DNA from: Symbiodinium microadriaticum
Lineage: Eukaryota > Sar > Dinophyceae > Suessiales > Symbiodiniaceae
Assembly: GCA_001939145.1 (NCBI GenBank)
Contig: LSRX01000184.1
Coordinates: forward strand, 564,078-628,077
Reading direction: 5' to 3'
DNA length: 64,000 nucleotides
The notes under the pieces are model-generated. The model did no database searches and was not told the origin of the DNA. It was given only the letters and a program-made list of their open reading frames with translations. Both the position numbers and the translations under genes were made by a program. Shown here one piece after another: positions 17,360-27,839 of the stretch. Numbering within the stretch: position 1 is the stretch's first letter; each line of letters starts with the position of its first letter.

Positions 17360-17900
17360 GATGCATGCAAGTACAGAGGTACGTAGATGCGTACCTATGT
17401 GTAGGCATGCTTGCAGTCATGCATGTAACTATGTTGTATGTAATTACGCAGATATACAAGTATGTATGTGAGTATGTAAGTACCGTATCTACTAAATGCC
17501 ATCCATGAAGTGTCTGTAATATTTGGCATGTATGTAATGTATGTACCGTATGCAAGTATGTAGTCTGTGGAATGTAAAGTGTGGAAGTGTAATGATATCC
17601 AATGTTCTGTAATGCAATGTAACATACAGCTCGTGTGAAGTGCATTCATGCATACATCCATGGGTGGATGGATGGATGGATGGTTGGATATGAGTTTATA
17701 CATTAATAAGTAACTAACTAAGTCTGTTTACTCTTTTATGCATGTATATACAGTATATACAGTATGTATGTATGTATGTATGTATGTATGTATGTATGTA
17801 TGTATGTATGTGTGTGCGTGTATCTATGTATGTGTGTGTGTGTGTTCATGTGTGTATGATTTTATGCATGTATGCATGTATGCATGCATAGTGTGGTGAA
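17360..17900. repeat. ATGT/GTAT microsatellite region
   Basis: Degenerate ATGTATGT at 17360-17700, GGATGGAT at 17661-17685, then a near-perfect (GTAT)n at 17757-17812 and TGTG/TGCA variants to 17895. All open frames here are artefacts. Confidence 0.92.
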
Positions 17901-18480
17901 ATACCGACAAGCGAAGCACCATATAATGCCGCGCAGCGTGGGGTGTTGTGGTTATAGCGTCTCATGGCACCTGTCGTATATCACAATATAGTGTAGTGTG
18001 GCATCGTATAGTGCAGTAGAGTATAGTATTGTATTATAGTACAGTGCTAGTACGGTAGAGCATAGTAAAGTAGCCGTATATCATAGCATATAGTATGGTA
18101 TGGTAGCATATATTAGTCGTATAGGATCTTTCTTTATCTCAATCTGAATTCGATTATAGAATTAATAGCAGGATACAGGGAAGTCCCCGTGTTTACAGTC
18201 GTCATAATATCATATTAGCAATGAAGCCGTTGTAACAGGAATAAGTAGTAGTAAGAACCTGGCCATAGTAGGACTAAAAGCACATTTCATACTATTTAAG
18301 TACAAATGATTAATCGTAGTGCAAGCAATCGTTGCAGTGATAACATCAGAAACAGTAGTGAACTCTTCACCATTTTTCGCAATCGAAGTATTCATTCTAA
18401 TCATGCATATCAGAACCATACTCGGCACTACCACCAAACTTTATAACCAACACACGTGGCATAATCTAGTATGATACTCA
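17901..18480. other. AT-rich low-complexity DNA
   Basis: GTATAGTGTAGTGTGG-type sequence to 18130, then AT-rich unique sequence. A 75-residue minus-strand frame (18437-18210) has no recognisable motif. Confidence 0.6.
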
Positions 18481-18602
18481 ATCCTAAACCCTAAACCCTC
18501 GTAATATACGTCGCGACCCAGATCTTGTCCAGGTCACAGACATCCACATCATGACAGGGAAGCCGCAGGCTCAGAGAATGGAAAAGCCGTGTGACTCTTA
18601 GG

Positions 18603-18711
18603 CCCAGAGAACCCAATATCCCTTAATTAAGGAATATACCTTAAATCACGATATCAAGGCCCCTATAATTAAAGGTATATTCCTTAATCAAGGGGTATTG
18701 GGTTCTCTGGG
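18603..18711. repeat. PAL-A element, copy 5
   Basis: CCCAGAGAACCCAATATCCC and GGGTATTGGGTTCTCTGGG ends. Intact hairpin. Confidence 0.93.
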
Positions 18712-18769
18712 AAAGGCCGGGTGACTTTTGGGGTGTGTTAAGGACGGAGGGGTGTAGGGACTTGAGGTC

Positions 18770-18915
18770 TAAAGGTTCGGGTTTAGGGTTTGGGGCTTTT
18801 TGGGTTGTTTGGGGGTTTAGGGCTTTTGGGGTTTAGGGTTTAGGGTTCTTGAGGTTTTGGGTTTACGGTTTTTTGGGGTTCAGGGTTTAGGGTTTTTGGG
18901 GTTTAGACTTTGAGG
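18770..18915. repeat. Degenerate TTTAGGG/TTTTGGG tract
   Basis: Repeated GGTTTAGGG and TTTTTGGGG words. Confidence 0.75.
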
Positions 18916-19031
18916 TCCATGTTTGTGAGGCTTTGGGATTTTCGGGCTTCGGGTGTTAGGCTGAGGATTGCAGGGTCGCAGTGTTTAGAGAGCACATATA
19001 TACTCCATTTTGAAGGAGCCGTCCTTTTGGG

Positions 19032-19349
19032 TCATTGGTTGAGCTTTCCATCCGTGGCGATGTGCGCAATCCGATTGAGAAGGAGGATGTGCTGGATCAC
19101 GAGCAGAAGTTCCCTTAAGTGTCGATGTCAAGGTGGTCCGGTTGTTGAAGAACTTCGGTGAGAAGCGCGGTGTGTGCTTGAAGATGGACTTTGGAACCAG
19201 CACCCTCAACGACTTCATGAACGAGATGGAGGTGCAATGGCAGACCTGTCAATCAGGTTTGTCGCTTGGGCTCCTTGATTGAGGAAGGGGCCAATTCCAT
19301 TACCTTTGTCTTGAGGGCCAAGCTGAGGGGCGGAGGCAAGACCATCAGG
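19032..19349 (+). pseudogene. Coding fragment ending in LRGG, two frame shifts
   Basis: Three consecutive open stretches read like one protein. The first (to about 19113) gives SIRGDVRNPIEKEDVLDHEQ. After a shift at the CCCTTAAG of 19112 the next gives VDVKVVRLLKNFGEKRGV and LKMDFGTSTLNDFMNEMEVQ. After a compensating shift near 19253 the last gives GSLIEEGANSITFVLRAKLR followed by GGGKTI, ending at a possible donor (CAG then GTTTAG). The base composition is gene-like and distinct from the telomere-like tracts on both sides. I do not recognise the family. The tail resembles the LRLRGG end of ubiquitin-like proteins, but this may be chance. It may be an exon of a decayed gene or a mobile-element remnant. 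Confidence 0.4.
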
Positions 19350-19645
19350 TTTAGGGTCTGTTTAGGGTTTACAGTGAAGAAGGACCCCAAACCCTGGCTA
19401 AACCCACCCAAAACAGGTCCTCCTTAGAGCCCTAGACCCTGTGCCCCAAGCAGAAGCCCTAAATCCTACGCCCTAAGCTCTTTTGATTGGTAGGTTCGTG
19501 TTAGAACGGAATAAAACCCTAAACCCTCAACCCTAAAGCCCTAAACCCTAAACCCTAAAACCCTACACCTTAACGCCCTAAGCCCTAAACCCTAAAGCCC
19601 TAAACCCTAAAACCCCAAAGCCCTGAAGCCCTAAACCCTCCCGGG
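19350..19645. repeat. Degenerate telomere-like sequence
   Basis: Sparse CCCTAAA words from 19430 and a denser run at 19515-19640. No gene. Confidence 0.7.
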
Positions 19646-19734
19646 AACGGAATGCTTTCAGGTCCAAGTCTGGCCAGGCCTGCGCCTTTGTCAGGTCTCT
19701 CGGCAGCCCTTTAAAGGGAGCCCCCAGGAATCCT

Positions 19735-19960
19735 TTGAGGGTTTAGGGTTTTAGGGTTTTATAAGGTTTACGGTATTTTAGGGCTTTGGGGTTTTAGGGT
19801 TTTAGGGTTTTATAAGGTTTACGGTATTTTAGGGCTTTGGGGTTTTAGGGTTTTGGGTTTTGGGTTTTAGGGTTTATAGGGTTTACGGTATTTAGGGTTT
19901 TGGGTTTTGGGTTTAGGGTTTAGGGCTTGGGGCTTATAGGGCTTAGGGTCTAAGCCCCAA
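19735..19960. repeat. TTTAGGG tract with about 55-base unit
   Basis: The phrase TATAAGGTTTACGGTATTTT recurs at about 19762 and 19817, and as TATAGGGTTTACGGTATTT at 19875, each separated by TTTTAGGG units. Confidence 0.8.
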
Positions 19961-20282
19961 GCCCCAAACCCTCACCTTCAACGTTGAATCCTAAGCCCAT
20001 AAACTCCAAACTCAAAAAAAAATCCTAAACTCCAAATCCTGCGCCCTATTCCCTAAGCCCCAAATCCTGCGCGTGTTTTCCTAACCCCTAAACCCACAAC
20101 CGTGTCGGACGACTTCGGGTTCACGTTTCCACAAGGGATCCACAAGGGATCAGGGTTTAAGGGTTTAGGGCTTTAGGGTTTAGGGCTTCAGGGTTTTAGG
20201 GTTAAGGTTTTAGGGCTTAAGGTTCAGGGTTTAGGGGTTTAGGGTTTAGGATTTCGGGCTGAGGGCTTAGGGATTCATGGGG
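19961..20282. repeat. Telomere-like tracts, both orientations
   Basis: CCCCAAACCC-type units to 20100, then TTTAGGG-type at 20157-20280. Confidence 0.75.
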
Positions 20283-20682
20283 CTTGGCTGAAGCGCTTGG
20301 GCTTGCCATGCGGCTACTTGTCAGCCTTCGTTCTTCATGTAAGCTCTGGGTTCTGACCTATTTTTTTTGTCTGTGCGACCTGCAACATGAGGATTACCCG
20401 CAAGATGCTTGTTAAGGTCAGGCGGATTGTTAATCAGGGGTCTAACCGAGAGTTTAGATTATGTAAGTAGAACGAGTTCAGTGCAGTTCAGGGCTCAAGC
20501 TTCAAAGTTGCGCAGTTTAGACCCTAAACCCTAAACCCCACACCCTAAACCGTTTAGGGTTCAGGGTTTAAAGGGTTTAGGGTTCGAGACCCTGGCATTG
20601 TCAGAGCTACGTCGCTACTCAAAGGCTTCAGCTTCCACAGGAACCGAATCCCAGAAGCAAACACCCACTGAACCCTCATTTT
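20283..20682. other. No gene recognised
   Basis: Unique DNA with a small inverted telomere-like pair at 20520-20585 (CCCTAAACCC then TTTAGGG). Confidence 0.5.
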
Positions 20683-20943
20683 ATGAACATGTTTACTATA
20701 GAAGCTTCATTCGATTACGAAGACTATTCCTTAGGGTTCCGTAGTGTGCCTTTGCTACCACCCTACCCCGAAGCCCCGTTCCAATTACCAGCTTCTGAAG
20801 CCTTTTGGAAAGCTCCTGCTTGTCAGCTGAGCGAGCTTCCTCTCGAGATGTTTAGTGTTGGCACTCATGTATGCCCACCCCAATCCCACCCACGTGCTAG
20901 GAACTTCAGCAAATGGGTAGAGAGGCGGAATCGTGCACCTTAA
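20683..20943 (+). CDS. Hypothetical 86-residue open frame
   Basis: Starts with a true ATG and runs to TAA at 20941. Residues include MNMFTIEASFDYEDYSLGF and PLLPPYPEAPFQLPASEAFW. It is Pro- and aromatic-rich, with no membrane segment or known motif. The composition is protein-like, but the TTAGGGTTCCG word inside suggests that part is repeat-derived. No neighbours support it. Confidence 0.25.
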   Translation: MNMFTIEASFDYEDYSLGFRSVPLLPPYPEAPFQLPASEAFWKAPACQLSELPLEMFSVGTHVCPPQSHPRARNFSKWVERRNRAP

Positions 20944-21015
20944 GGGCAATAGGGTTTATGGTTGTGACAGTTTGGGATTGAGGGCTTAGGAATTTTGAGA
21001 TATGGGGGTTTCGGG

Positions 21016-21104
21016 CTTACCTGTATCCCCAAACCCTACAAATAATAGTAGGTTACGACCCCTTGGCCCCTAAAAGCCGTAGGGTTTTGGGATCCCCAGG
21101 CAGG
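21016..21104. repeat. PAL-I element, copy 1
   Basis: CTTACCTGTATCCCCAAACC and TTGGGATCCCCAGGCAGG ends. Middle GTAGGTTACGACCCCTTGG. Others at 44630, 48889 and 53908. Confidence 0.8.
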
Positions 21105-21182
21105 GGTTAGGATTGTAGGGTTTGAGGTTTTAGGCCTCTCAGAGTAGAGCCGACCTCACTGGATGCCGCGTCTTTGATTTAA

Positions 21183-21392
21183 CTGGGTCTTTGTTGGCTA
21201 CAAGTTTACATTCTATCACATTCTATTACATTCCTAAAACATCTATTATGTTCCAATGATTCTATTATTATAGTCTTTTATGTTCTGTTATATTGTATTA
21301 TATTATATATTTCCTGTTCAAACATCCGTCACAAGAAAGCCCAACAAGGATCAAACATGATCATCCCCGCTATAGCCCCAACAGGGAACCAG
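21183..21392. repeat. PAL-R element, copy 2
   Basis: CTGGGTCTTTGTTGGCTAC to CCCCAACAGGGAACCAG. The interior is very AT-rich (TATATTGTATTATATTATAT) and longer than in the copy at 54261. Confidence 0.78.
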
Positions 21393-21472
21393 TTAAGGTA
21401 TGGCAACTCGATTGAAGCCAGCAATGCCATTGCTGCCGGGGGCCTCTGCCAGAGAGGGTGGTAAAGCTTCAA

Positions 21473-21770
21473 CCCTAAACTCCAAAACCCTAAACCCTAA
21501 AACCTCAAGCCCTACAACCCTTAAGCCTTAAATCCTAAACCCCATAAACCCTAAAACCCTAAACCCTAAAACCTCAAGCCCTACAACCCTTAAGCCTTAA
21601 ATCCTAAACCCCATAAACCCTAAAACCCTAAACCCTAAAACCCTGGGCCCTGAATTCCTAAACCCTGAACCCTAAACCCTTAATCCCTAACCCCCAAAGC
21701 CCTGAATTCTAAAGGCCTAAACCCTAAACCCCTAGTCCCTAAAGCCCTAAGCCCCCTCGCTGCCCTGGAC
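21473..21770. repeat. CCCTAAA array with 69-base tandem unit
   Basis: A 69-base block containing CCTCAAGCCCTACAACCC occurs at 21485-21553 and again at 21554-21622, then decays. Confidence 0.9.
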
Positions 21771-21854
21771 GAGTTTGGGTTCCCCGGCTTCGGATAAAGC
21801 CTGGTCGTTGAGAGGGTGTGATTCCCAATGTAAACGCGGCGATCCCGGTCGCTT

Positions 21855-22012
21855 CGAAGGCTTTAGGGCCTAGGGCTTTTTAGGTTTTAGGCTTAGGGTT
21901 TAGGCTTTAGGGTTTGGGGTTTAGAGCTTAGGGTTTAGGGTCTGGGGCTTTAGGGTTTGGGGTAGGGTGTTAGAGGTTAGTTAGGGTTTGGTGTTGGGGT
22001 GTAGGGATACTG
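21855..22012. repeat. TTTAGGG tract
   Basis: GGGTTTAGGCTTTAGGG-type units with many changes. Confidence 0.75.
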
Positions 22013-22113
22013 CATGTGTCTAAATGTGCCTCAGCCTCATAGCAATCCGAAGCCCCAAACACCCTACACATAGTAAGCACGGATTATCCGTTTCGAAGGA
22101 TCTGCTTCATCTC

Positions 22114-22231
22114 AAGGAAACTACAGGTGGGGAGTTTAGGGTATATAGAGCTTCTATAAGGCTTTTATAAGGTATATAGACCTTCTATAAGGCTCCTAAA
22201 ACGATGACTACCCACATGAAAATGTCCTAGA
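22114..22231. repeat. PAL-D element, reverse copy
   Basis: AAGGAAACTACAGGTGGGG to CCACATGAAAATGTCCTAGA. Full length. Confidence 0.9.
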
Positions 22232-22314
22232 TTCAGGATTCGCATCTTCCCTACATGGTCCCAGTTTAAAGCCTTTCAGAAAAGACTGTTTTGAAGCTTT
22301 TTTGCTTCTTGTGC

Positions 22315-22805
22315 GGGCAAGCCCTAAACCCTAGACTCTAAACCCGAAACCCCTAAACCCGTAAACCCTGAACCCTACAGCCTACTGAACCCTTTAAGCC
22401 CGGCAAACCCTATACACCCGAAATTCCCTGTAAGCCCTAAACGCCATAATCTGTAAAGGGCCTCGACCCTAACCCAAGCCCTAATCCTTTACACTCATTG
22501 TAGAGTTCAGCGGCAATGCCCGCCACAACTTTGTCTGCGTAGAGACAGGCACAGGAATTTGAGCATCCTTGTAAAGCACGAAGCCCTAAACTGTATTCAA
22601 GCGTGTAATTAATCCCCACAAGCCTCAACCCCAGATAAAACCAGGTGCAATACCCTATAGACCCTGTACACACTAAAACCTGACTAAACCCTGCAAAACG
22701 CTGAACCCTAGCCAGCACCGGAAAAAGCCTTTGATGTACACGCGCCAAAAACCTTAACAACCTTGAGCCCTAAGCCCTAGAAACCCTACAAGCCCTATAA
22801 ACCCT
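22315..22805. repeat. Very degenerate CCCTAAA-like sequence
   Basis: Dispersed AACCCTA and CCCTAAA words, including CTATAAACCC forms. The 107-residue minus-strand frame 22760-22437 is made of the complement of these words (GLRLVGI, GLGLGL) and is not a gene. Confidence 0.65.
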
Positions 22806-22809
22806 ACCT

Positions 22810-23095
22810 GTGGAGCACAAAATCACAAAAGGTAGTTTTTAATACCAATTATTTTAGTCTTTTACTATGTTCTATTGTTGCACTACGTATTATTATTAGT
22901 AATAGTATCAGTAGGAAAACTGTTCTACTGCTTTGTGTGCTTGTTCTTATTACCATTAGTATTAGTAGCATTGTTATTCCCTTGTTAATGTTATTATATT
23001 GCTATTGTTGCTATTGTTATGCGTATTTTGTTCGTATTGTTATTCCTGATAGTACTATCGTTCTATGAGTACCATAATAAGGAAGCTTAAAGCAG
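22810..23095. other. AT-rich low-complexity DNA
   Basis: Runs of TATTATTATTAGTAATAG and TTGCTATTGTTGCTATTG. No gene. Confidence 0.7.
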
Positions 23096-23123
23096 GGTTT
23101 TGTCGGCTACCGGCAATCCATGC

Positions 23124-23215
23124 TGTTGATGATATCAATCCTGCATTACCTTAAGGAGCCTAAACTATGGGAGTTATGGTATATTCCTTTCTTTGGGAAA
23201 TGCAGGAATTATATC
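23124..23215. repeat. PAL-B element cut by a telomere-like tract
   Basis: Starts GTTGATGATATCAATCCTGC and proceeds to GCAGGAATTATATC. The last about 8 bases of the family (ATCAACCG) are replaced by CTAAACCCTGAACCC. The missing end is not found beyond the tract. Confidence 0.85.
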
Positions 23216-23273
23216 CTAAACCCTGAACCCTAAAACCCTAAACCCTAAAACCGTAGCACCAGAAAGAAAAAGA

Positions 23274-23370
23274 AAAACATAACACACACACACACACACC
23301 CGCGCACACACACACACACACCCACACTCACTCACACACACACACACACAAAAAAAAACAAAAACAGACA
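23274..23370. repeat. (CA)n microsatellite
   Basis: CA repeats with CCCGCG and CTCACT interruptions, then an A-rich tail. Confidence 0.95.
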
Positions 23371-23449
23371 AACACAAAAAACAACACGCCTCTTGCTTTG
23401 AGGCCATGTCCCAGGGCTACGAGATAAGGCCAGGTGAAGGCACGATCTC

Positions 23450-23640
23450 TTGGGGCCTTTTCTGGGGGTTTAGGGCCTTTTTAGGGGTTTACGGGTTTAG
23501 GGTTTAGCGGTTTAGCGTTTTAGCAGTTTAGGTTTAGGGGTGTTGGGTTTGGGGTCTAATTATGGTTCACGTTTTGAGTTTAGGGATAGGGTTTTAGGAT
23601 TCTGGGTTTGGGGTAGGCCAGGGTAGGCTTTAGGGCGGTC
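23450..23640. repeat. Degenerate TTTAGGG tract
   Basis: GTTTAGGG, GTTTAGCG and GTTTTAGCA units. Confidence 0.7.
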
Positions 23641-23942
23641 TTCACATTGTTGCCGCGATTCACGGTCTCGCAGCTGTAACGCGAACAAGTTGGTTTCCGG
23701 TTCGGGATTTACTAAGTAGGATGCAAGTGGGCCAAAAGCCTCTTTTGCAAGGGTGATGACGCACAAGCACCACCTGGAACTACCAGGACTTATCTTTGTG
23801 TAGGCTGTTACGAACCACCCTAAGATGGAGCTTCTAGGGACCCTTCAGACAGAAGTAGGTTTCTTAGGTTGACGTGTATAGATCGGAATGCCGAAGACGG
23901 CCGCAAGCCCGTGGTTGTGCTGCTTCGTGTCTAGGAGGGTTC

Positions 23943-24052
23943 ATATGGGGGTTTCCGAAAATAGGGGAGCTTAATATACTACCCTAAATAGTAGGACCCT
24001 TATTATAAGGACCCCAAAATAAAGTACCTATTTTTTGGGAACCCCCATATGC
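23943..24052. repeat. PAL-J element, copy 4
   Basis: ATATGGGGGTTTCCGAAAAT to TTTTGGGAACCCCCATAT. The 19-base ends are nearly exact complements. Confidence 0.92.
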
Positions 24053-24099
24053 AGGGCTACAGCTTTGGGGTAGTAAGGCGAAGTTGACCCTGAGCCCTA

Positions 24100-24345
24100 A
24101 CGGCTCTTCCTAAACCCTATAGAAGCCCTTCCTAAACCCTTATAGAAGCCCTTCCTAGACCCTCCGCGGTACTCTCTATTAGACCTTCAAAACCCATGAT
24201 TCAGGACCCTATATCCCTTGTTTGAGCGAGGAGGCTCCCATCGTGAAGCTCCTTAAACCCTAAAACGTAAAACCGTAAAACTCTGGGCCCTACATCCTAA
24301 ACCCTAAACCCTAAACTCTACAAACCCCGAACCCTAAACCCTATA
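24100..24345. repeat. 24-base tandem and telomere-like tract
   Basis: CTTCCTAAACCCTTATAGAAGCCC-type units three times at 24105-24165 (written units vary), then CCCTAAA words at 24245-24345. Confidence 0.7.
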
Positions 24346-24429
24346 AACCCCGAACGAACCCCTATGGCCTAGGCTTCGGGTCGCGGGGCTTGCAGGGTCT
24401 CCGGGGTTTGTTGGGTCTCAGATCTTCAG

Positions 24430-24610
24430 TGGAACCAGGGTTTAAGGTTTTAGGACTTAGGGTTTAGGACTTAGGGTTTAGGATTTCGGGTTTAGGGTTT
24501 AGGACTTAGGATTTGGGGTTTAGGATTTCGGGTTTAGGATTTAGGGTTTAGGGTCTATAGAACTCTCATCTAAATCTGCCCGGTACCATCTAAACCCTAA
24601 ACCTAAACCG
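24430..24610. repeat. GACTTAGGGTTTAG array
   Basis: Alternating GGACTTAGGGTTTA and GGATTTCGGGTTTA units, seven or so, then a small CCCTAAA inversion. Confidence 0.8.
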
Positions 24611-24754
24611 GTACCGTCTTACGGGCCCTGAAGCTCTTGCAAGGGGGGGGTTGTGAAGCCTTGGGGCCCCTTCGGTGAGGAGTTGTCCGGGTCCCTCATG
24701 CTCAGGCACTCCTAGATGCCGGCCCCAGCACCACCAAACTGTTCTTGTCCAAAC

Positions 24755-24870
24755 CTTCAACCCTTAAACCCTGAACCCTTAAACCCTAAACCTTCAACCC
24801 CTAAACCCCCCTAAAGCCCCAAACCTTCAACCCCTAAGCCCCGTAAACCCCTAAGCCCCCAAATCTTTTC
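24755..24870. repeat. CCCTAAA/CCTTCAACC tract
   Basis: Units CCCTTAAACCCTGAA, CCTTCAACCCCTAAA and similar. Confidence 0.75.
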
Positions 24871-24888
24871 GACCTGCATCCTGGGCAG

Positions 24889-24941
24889 GCAACATCATCG
24901 TGAAGCTCGCCGACGGTCCCGACGGCAAGGCCGGTGTCTGG
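24889..24941 (+). CDS. RRM-like last-strand micro-exon
   Basis: Flanked by GGGCAG before and GTTGAG after, the frame reads NIIVKLADGPDGKAGVW. A V-K-[LF]-A-D/A-G phrase ends the RRM domains of CELF-like and other dinoflagellate RNA-binding proteins, just after the second helix. The 53-base length with a CAG acceptor and GT donor fits a small internal exon. It is on the same strand as the other RRM islands. Telomere-like tracts begin within 20 bases on each side. Whether it belongs to the same gene as 15185 and 17251 is unknown, since the RNP1 exon was not found. Confidence 0.42.
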
Positions 24942-24944
24942 GTT

Positions 24945-25045
24945 GAGGGGTTCAGGGGTTTAGGGGTTTAGGGGTTTAGGGTTTAGGGGTTTAGGGTTTG
25001 GGGGTTAAGGGGTTTAGGGGTTTAATGTTTGGAGTTTAGGTAACA
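24945..25045. repeat. TTTAGGGG array
   Basis: About twelve 7-8 base units. Confidence 0.88.
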
Positions 25046-25610
25046 AGAAAGATTGAGCCAAGTACATGGCGTGCAGTCTGGTTTGGACTGTTATACATTT
25101 GAGCATGACCATATGAAAGAACTCTGCAACTCCCCCTGTTTGTTTGCCATGTGCTTCAGTCAACCAGTCAATCAATGTTAATCAAAGAATCAATCCAGCA
25201 ATCGATGTATCGATCCATGGATTCATGGCTCGCTTGCTCGATTTGTTTTCTAACCCTAGGGCCCAAGTAAAAGTATGGTATATACTTTGAGGGGCCTAAA
25301 GATCTACTATGATCCTTCTGAGCCTACTGTCAACCTCACCATCCGTCACCATCTGTTCATCTATCTGTGTGTCTGCTTAGTTTTCTGCCGTCCCAGTTGC
25401 ACTTAAAACTTGGTTTTGCATGTGCAGGGCTGCGGGTGTGAGATGTAGAGCTCATGCCCGAACCCCTATACCCTAAACCGAAACAGATAGGTCGGATTTT
25501 ACGGTTGAGGGTTTGGGGGCTTAGGTGTAAGGTTTAAGCCTAAGCATCTATGCTACAAGTTCTCAAACCCATGAGTCTGAGCCACGAACCCACCTAACGC
25601 GGCTTTCGGT
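25046..25610. other. No gene recognised
   Basis: Unique DNA. AATCAATCAATG-type low complexity at 25150-25215 and a small hairpin (TAGGGCCCAAGTAAAAGTAT and its rough complement) at about 25255-25305. Confidence 0.5.
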
Positions 25611-25714
25611 TAAGGGCCCATGTGCCCAAATAGACAGACCTTGGCCTTGAAGTAGTCCCTATTTGGGTACTTTGGGGCCAAAGTATGAACTATTAGGGTA
25701 CATGGACCCTTAGG
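25611..25714. repeat. PAL-F element, copy 2
   Basis: TAAGGGCCCATGTGCCCAAA and TACATGGACCCTTAGGG ends, with TTGGCCTTGAAGTAG and TTTGGGGCCAAAGTATG inside. Confidence 0.88.
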
Positions 25715-26360
25715 GCTTAGGGTTAAGCTCCAAACCTCGATATAGATAAGAGCTCTGGTTCTTGGTGTAGGGTGGGAACGGATTCTGCTTAAACGAGCCT
25801 TGTTTGTTGGGCTTGCCCACACTCTGCGCAATTTTTGCGTCAGCTCGAAGATCCCAAGCCCTAAATCCCTAAACCCAAAAGCCAACGCCGTCCGTATGTC
25901 TTCTTATACCTGACGCAGCGTACGCCGAGGATCCGGCAGTAGAATCCTTGTTCCCACTCTGGGGCCGTGTACCTAGAATAGTAGTAGTCGTAATAGTCAC
26001 AAAATAGTAGCTTTACATAATAATAAAATAATCATGCTGATCATACGTATAACCATGTATGACAGTAACAATACATGTAGTACATACCTGGGCCGAAATT
26101 CGCAGTGCGGAAATCCCTTAAGGTCAAAGTTCATGCTGGAGACAGGCATTTAGGCCGCTAGGGTTCTGAGAACCGCGCGAATGGATAAATGTCGGAAATC
26201 TGGGATGCTTAGATTTTGCGGTGTTGGTGCTCGATTCTGGTGCAAGCATAGGGTACTCTCAACCGAAAATCCTCAGAACATCAGCCTTCTAAACGCAAGC
26301 CTACAACCATCGAAAGTCCTCATGCAGAAGCCCAAAGCAAGTCCCAGAAAACCAAACTTC
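25715..26360. other. No gene recognised
   Basis: Unique DNA; AT-rich TAATAGTCACAAAATAG-type stretch at 25970-26090. A 67-residue frame 26181-26384 has no motif and runs into CCCTAAA words. Confidence 0.5.
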
Positions 26361-26415
26361 CCTGCCAGGGCCCTAAACCCTTAACCCTAAACCCCTAAAC
26401 CCTAAAACCCTGGGG
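26361..26415. repeat. CCCTAAA tract
   Basis: Five to six units. Flanked on both sides by CCTGCCAGGG(C) and TTCCCTGCCAGGGC (26358-26370 and 26420-26435), an apparent short direct duplication. Confidence 0.65.
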
Positions 26416-26639
26416 CCAAATTCCCTGCCAGGGCAGCAAGGGGCGACCCGGTCCGTACTAGCTCGGCACACTGAGCCTTGCACGAAGTCTCATCCGTCTC
26501 CCGGCTTTCTCTGGTGATCGCCCGGGGGGGCGTCGAGACCATAAGTCATACACCTTATGCGGCCTTAAGTCACAAACCTCACACCCTGAACCCTACATGC
26601 TCTAAGCCTCTAAGCCATATGACAAAAGGTACAAGTATC

Positions 26640-26641
26640 AT

Positions 26642-26693
<52 letters not shown>

Positions 26694-26694
26694 C
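26640..26694. repeat. (CA)n(TA)n microsatellite
   Basis: CACACACACACACA followed by two (TA)n blocks. Confidence 0.95.
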
Positions 26695-26749
26695 CAATGG
26701 GCATTGACTTGCCGAGTGCTCAGGGCTGCAGATGGTGACGGGTCGGGTT

Positions 26750-27839
26750 TGAGTTTTAGGGTTTAGGGTTTAGCGGTTTAGGGTTTAGACTGATAAGGTA
26801 GCTGCCGTTTCCAGATTCAACGCTCCCTGCAACATTGAAAAACCGGCAACAAGCAACCCTTAATCCCTTAACCCTATACGCTATGCCCGAAACAAACAGG
26901 CAACTCTAATTATATTGTTAACAACAGTAGTTAGCTTTCTCAACTCCGTCTCACAGCCAGTATACACCCCCAAGCCCGTTCAAGTTGTTGAGCCCCTTGT
27001 ATTCACAAGTTGTGTATACATGGGGCTGATGAAGCGCTTTAGAAAGGGCATTGGCGTGGGATTTCGTTGAGTGCCTTCCTCTACAGGATTAACAAGTATG
27101 TCATGTATGTTTTCTCCCGGGGGGGGGGGGGCTGTGAACTGCTTTTTCAAGAGTCTCCGAACGCCCTCAACACAACCACCTCTCTCAAGCACCTTCAACG
27201 GCTTTGTGGCTTAGGGCTTAGGATTGTAGCACGGTTAAGCTTCTATAGACTTTGCTATGAGCAGGCCTGTTTGGGCCCGTAACCTGGCTTCCAGTACGAC
27301 TTTTGGTGGACGATTTGGAGATTCAGGAGATTGCCGTTTATTTGGGAACCATTTCATACCAAGAATAAGGGTTTTCGGGTCTTCCTGGTATCACCATAAA
27401 AAGGAACCTTATAGGGAAGATTATACCGGCAATTATTTCGGCGTCTAGCCTACGGATGAGGGGTTTAGGCGGCATGGTGGACGTCTACTGTTGCCGTAGA
27501 TAGCACACAGGAGAGCTGTGCACTTTTTTGGCCCTTATATACTTCTTTGGTCTATCTACGAATATTGAACTCGTTGGGGCCGGGTTATCAATGAAGAGAG
27601 AGCACTGTTTAGGATCTGCACCAGAGGCGGCACAAGAACAGCAGTTGTATGGACAGCTGGACAAAGATGTCTGCGTCCAGTGCTTCAAGGCTGCAAGGCC
27701 GGGAAGCAGCAATAGGGTTTAGGGTTTAGGGTCCTGCATCAGAGACGTTCTTAAGTGTCCCCTTTGTGCCTTTCATTTGATGGCGGCCTTAGCTTCGTGT
27801 AGTCAGGACTTGCTTACACAGGTTTAGGGCTACGCTTAA
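26750..27839. other. Mostly unique DNA, no supported gene
   Basis: TTTAGGG words at 26755-26790 and 27716-27730, a G run at 27118-27131. Several 60-75 residue open frames (27067-27282, 27257-27448, 27528-27722) have protein-like patches such as KREHCLGSAPEAAQEQQ but no recognised family. Confidence 0.45.

Noticed and set aside
22437..22760. 107-residue minus-strand protein
   Set aside because: Complement of degenerate CCCTAAA words; no motif.
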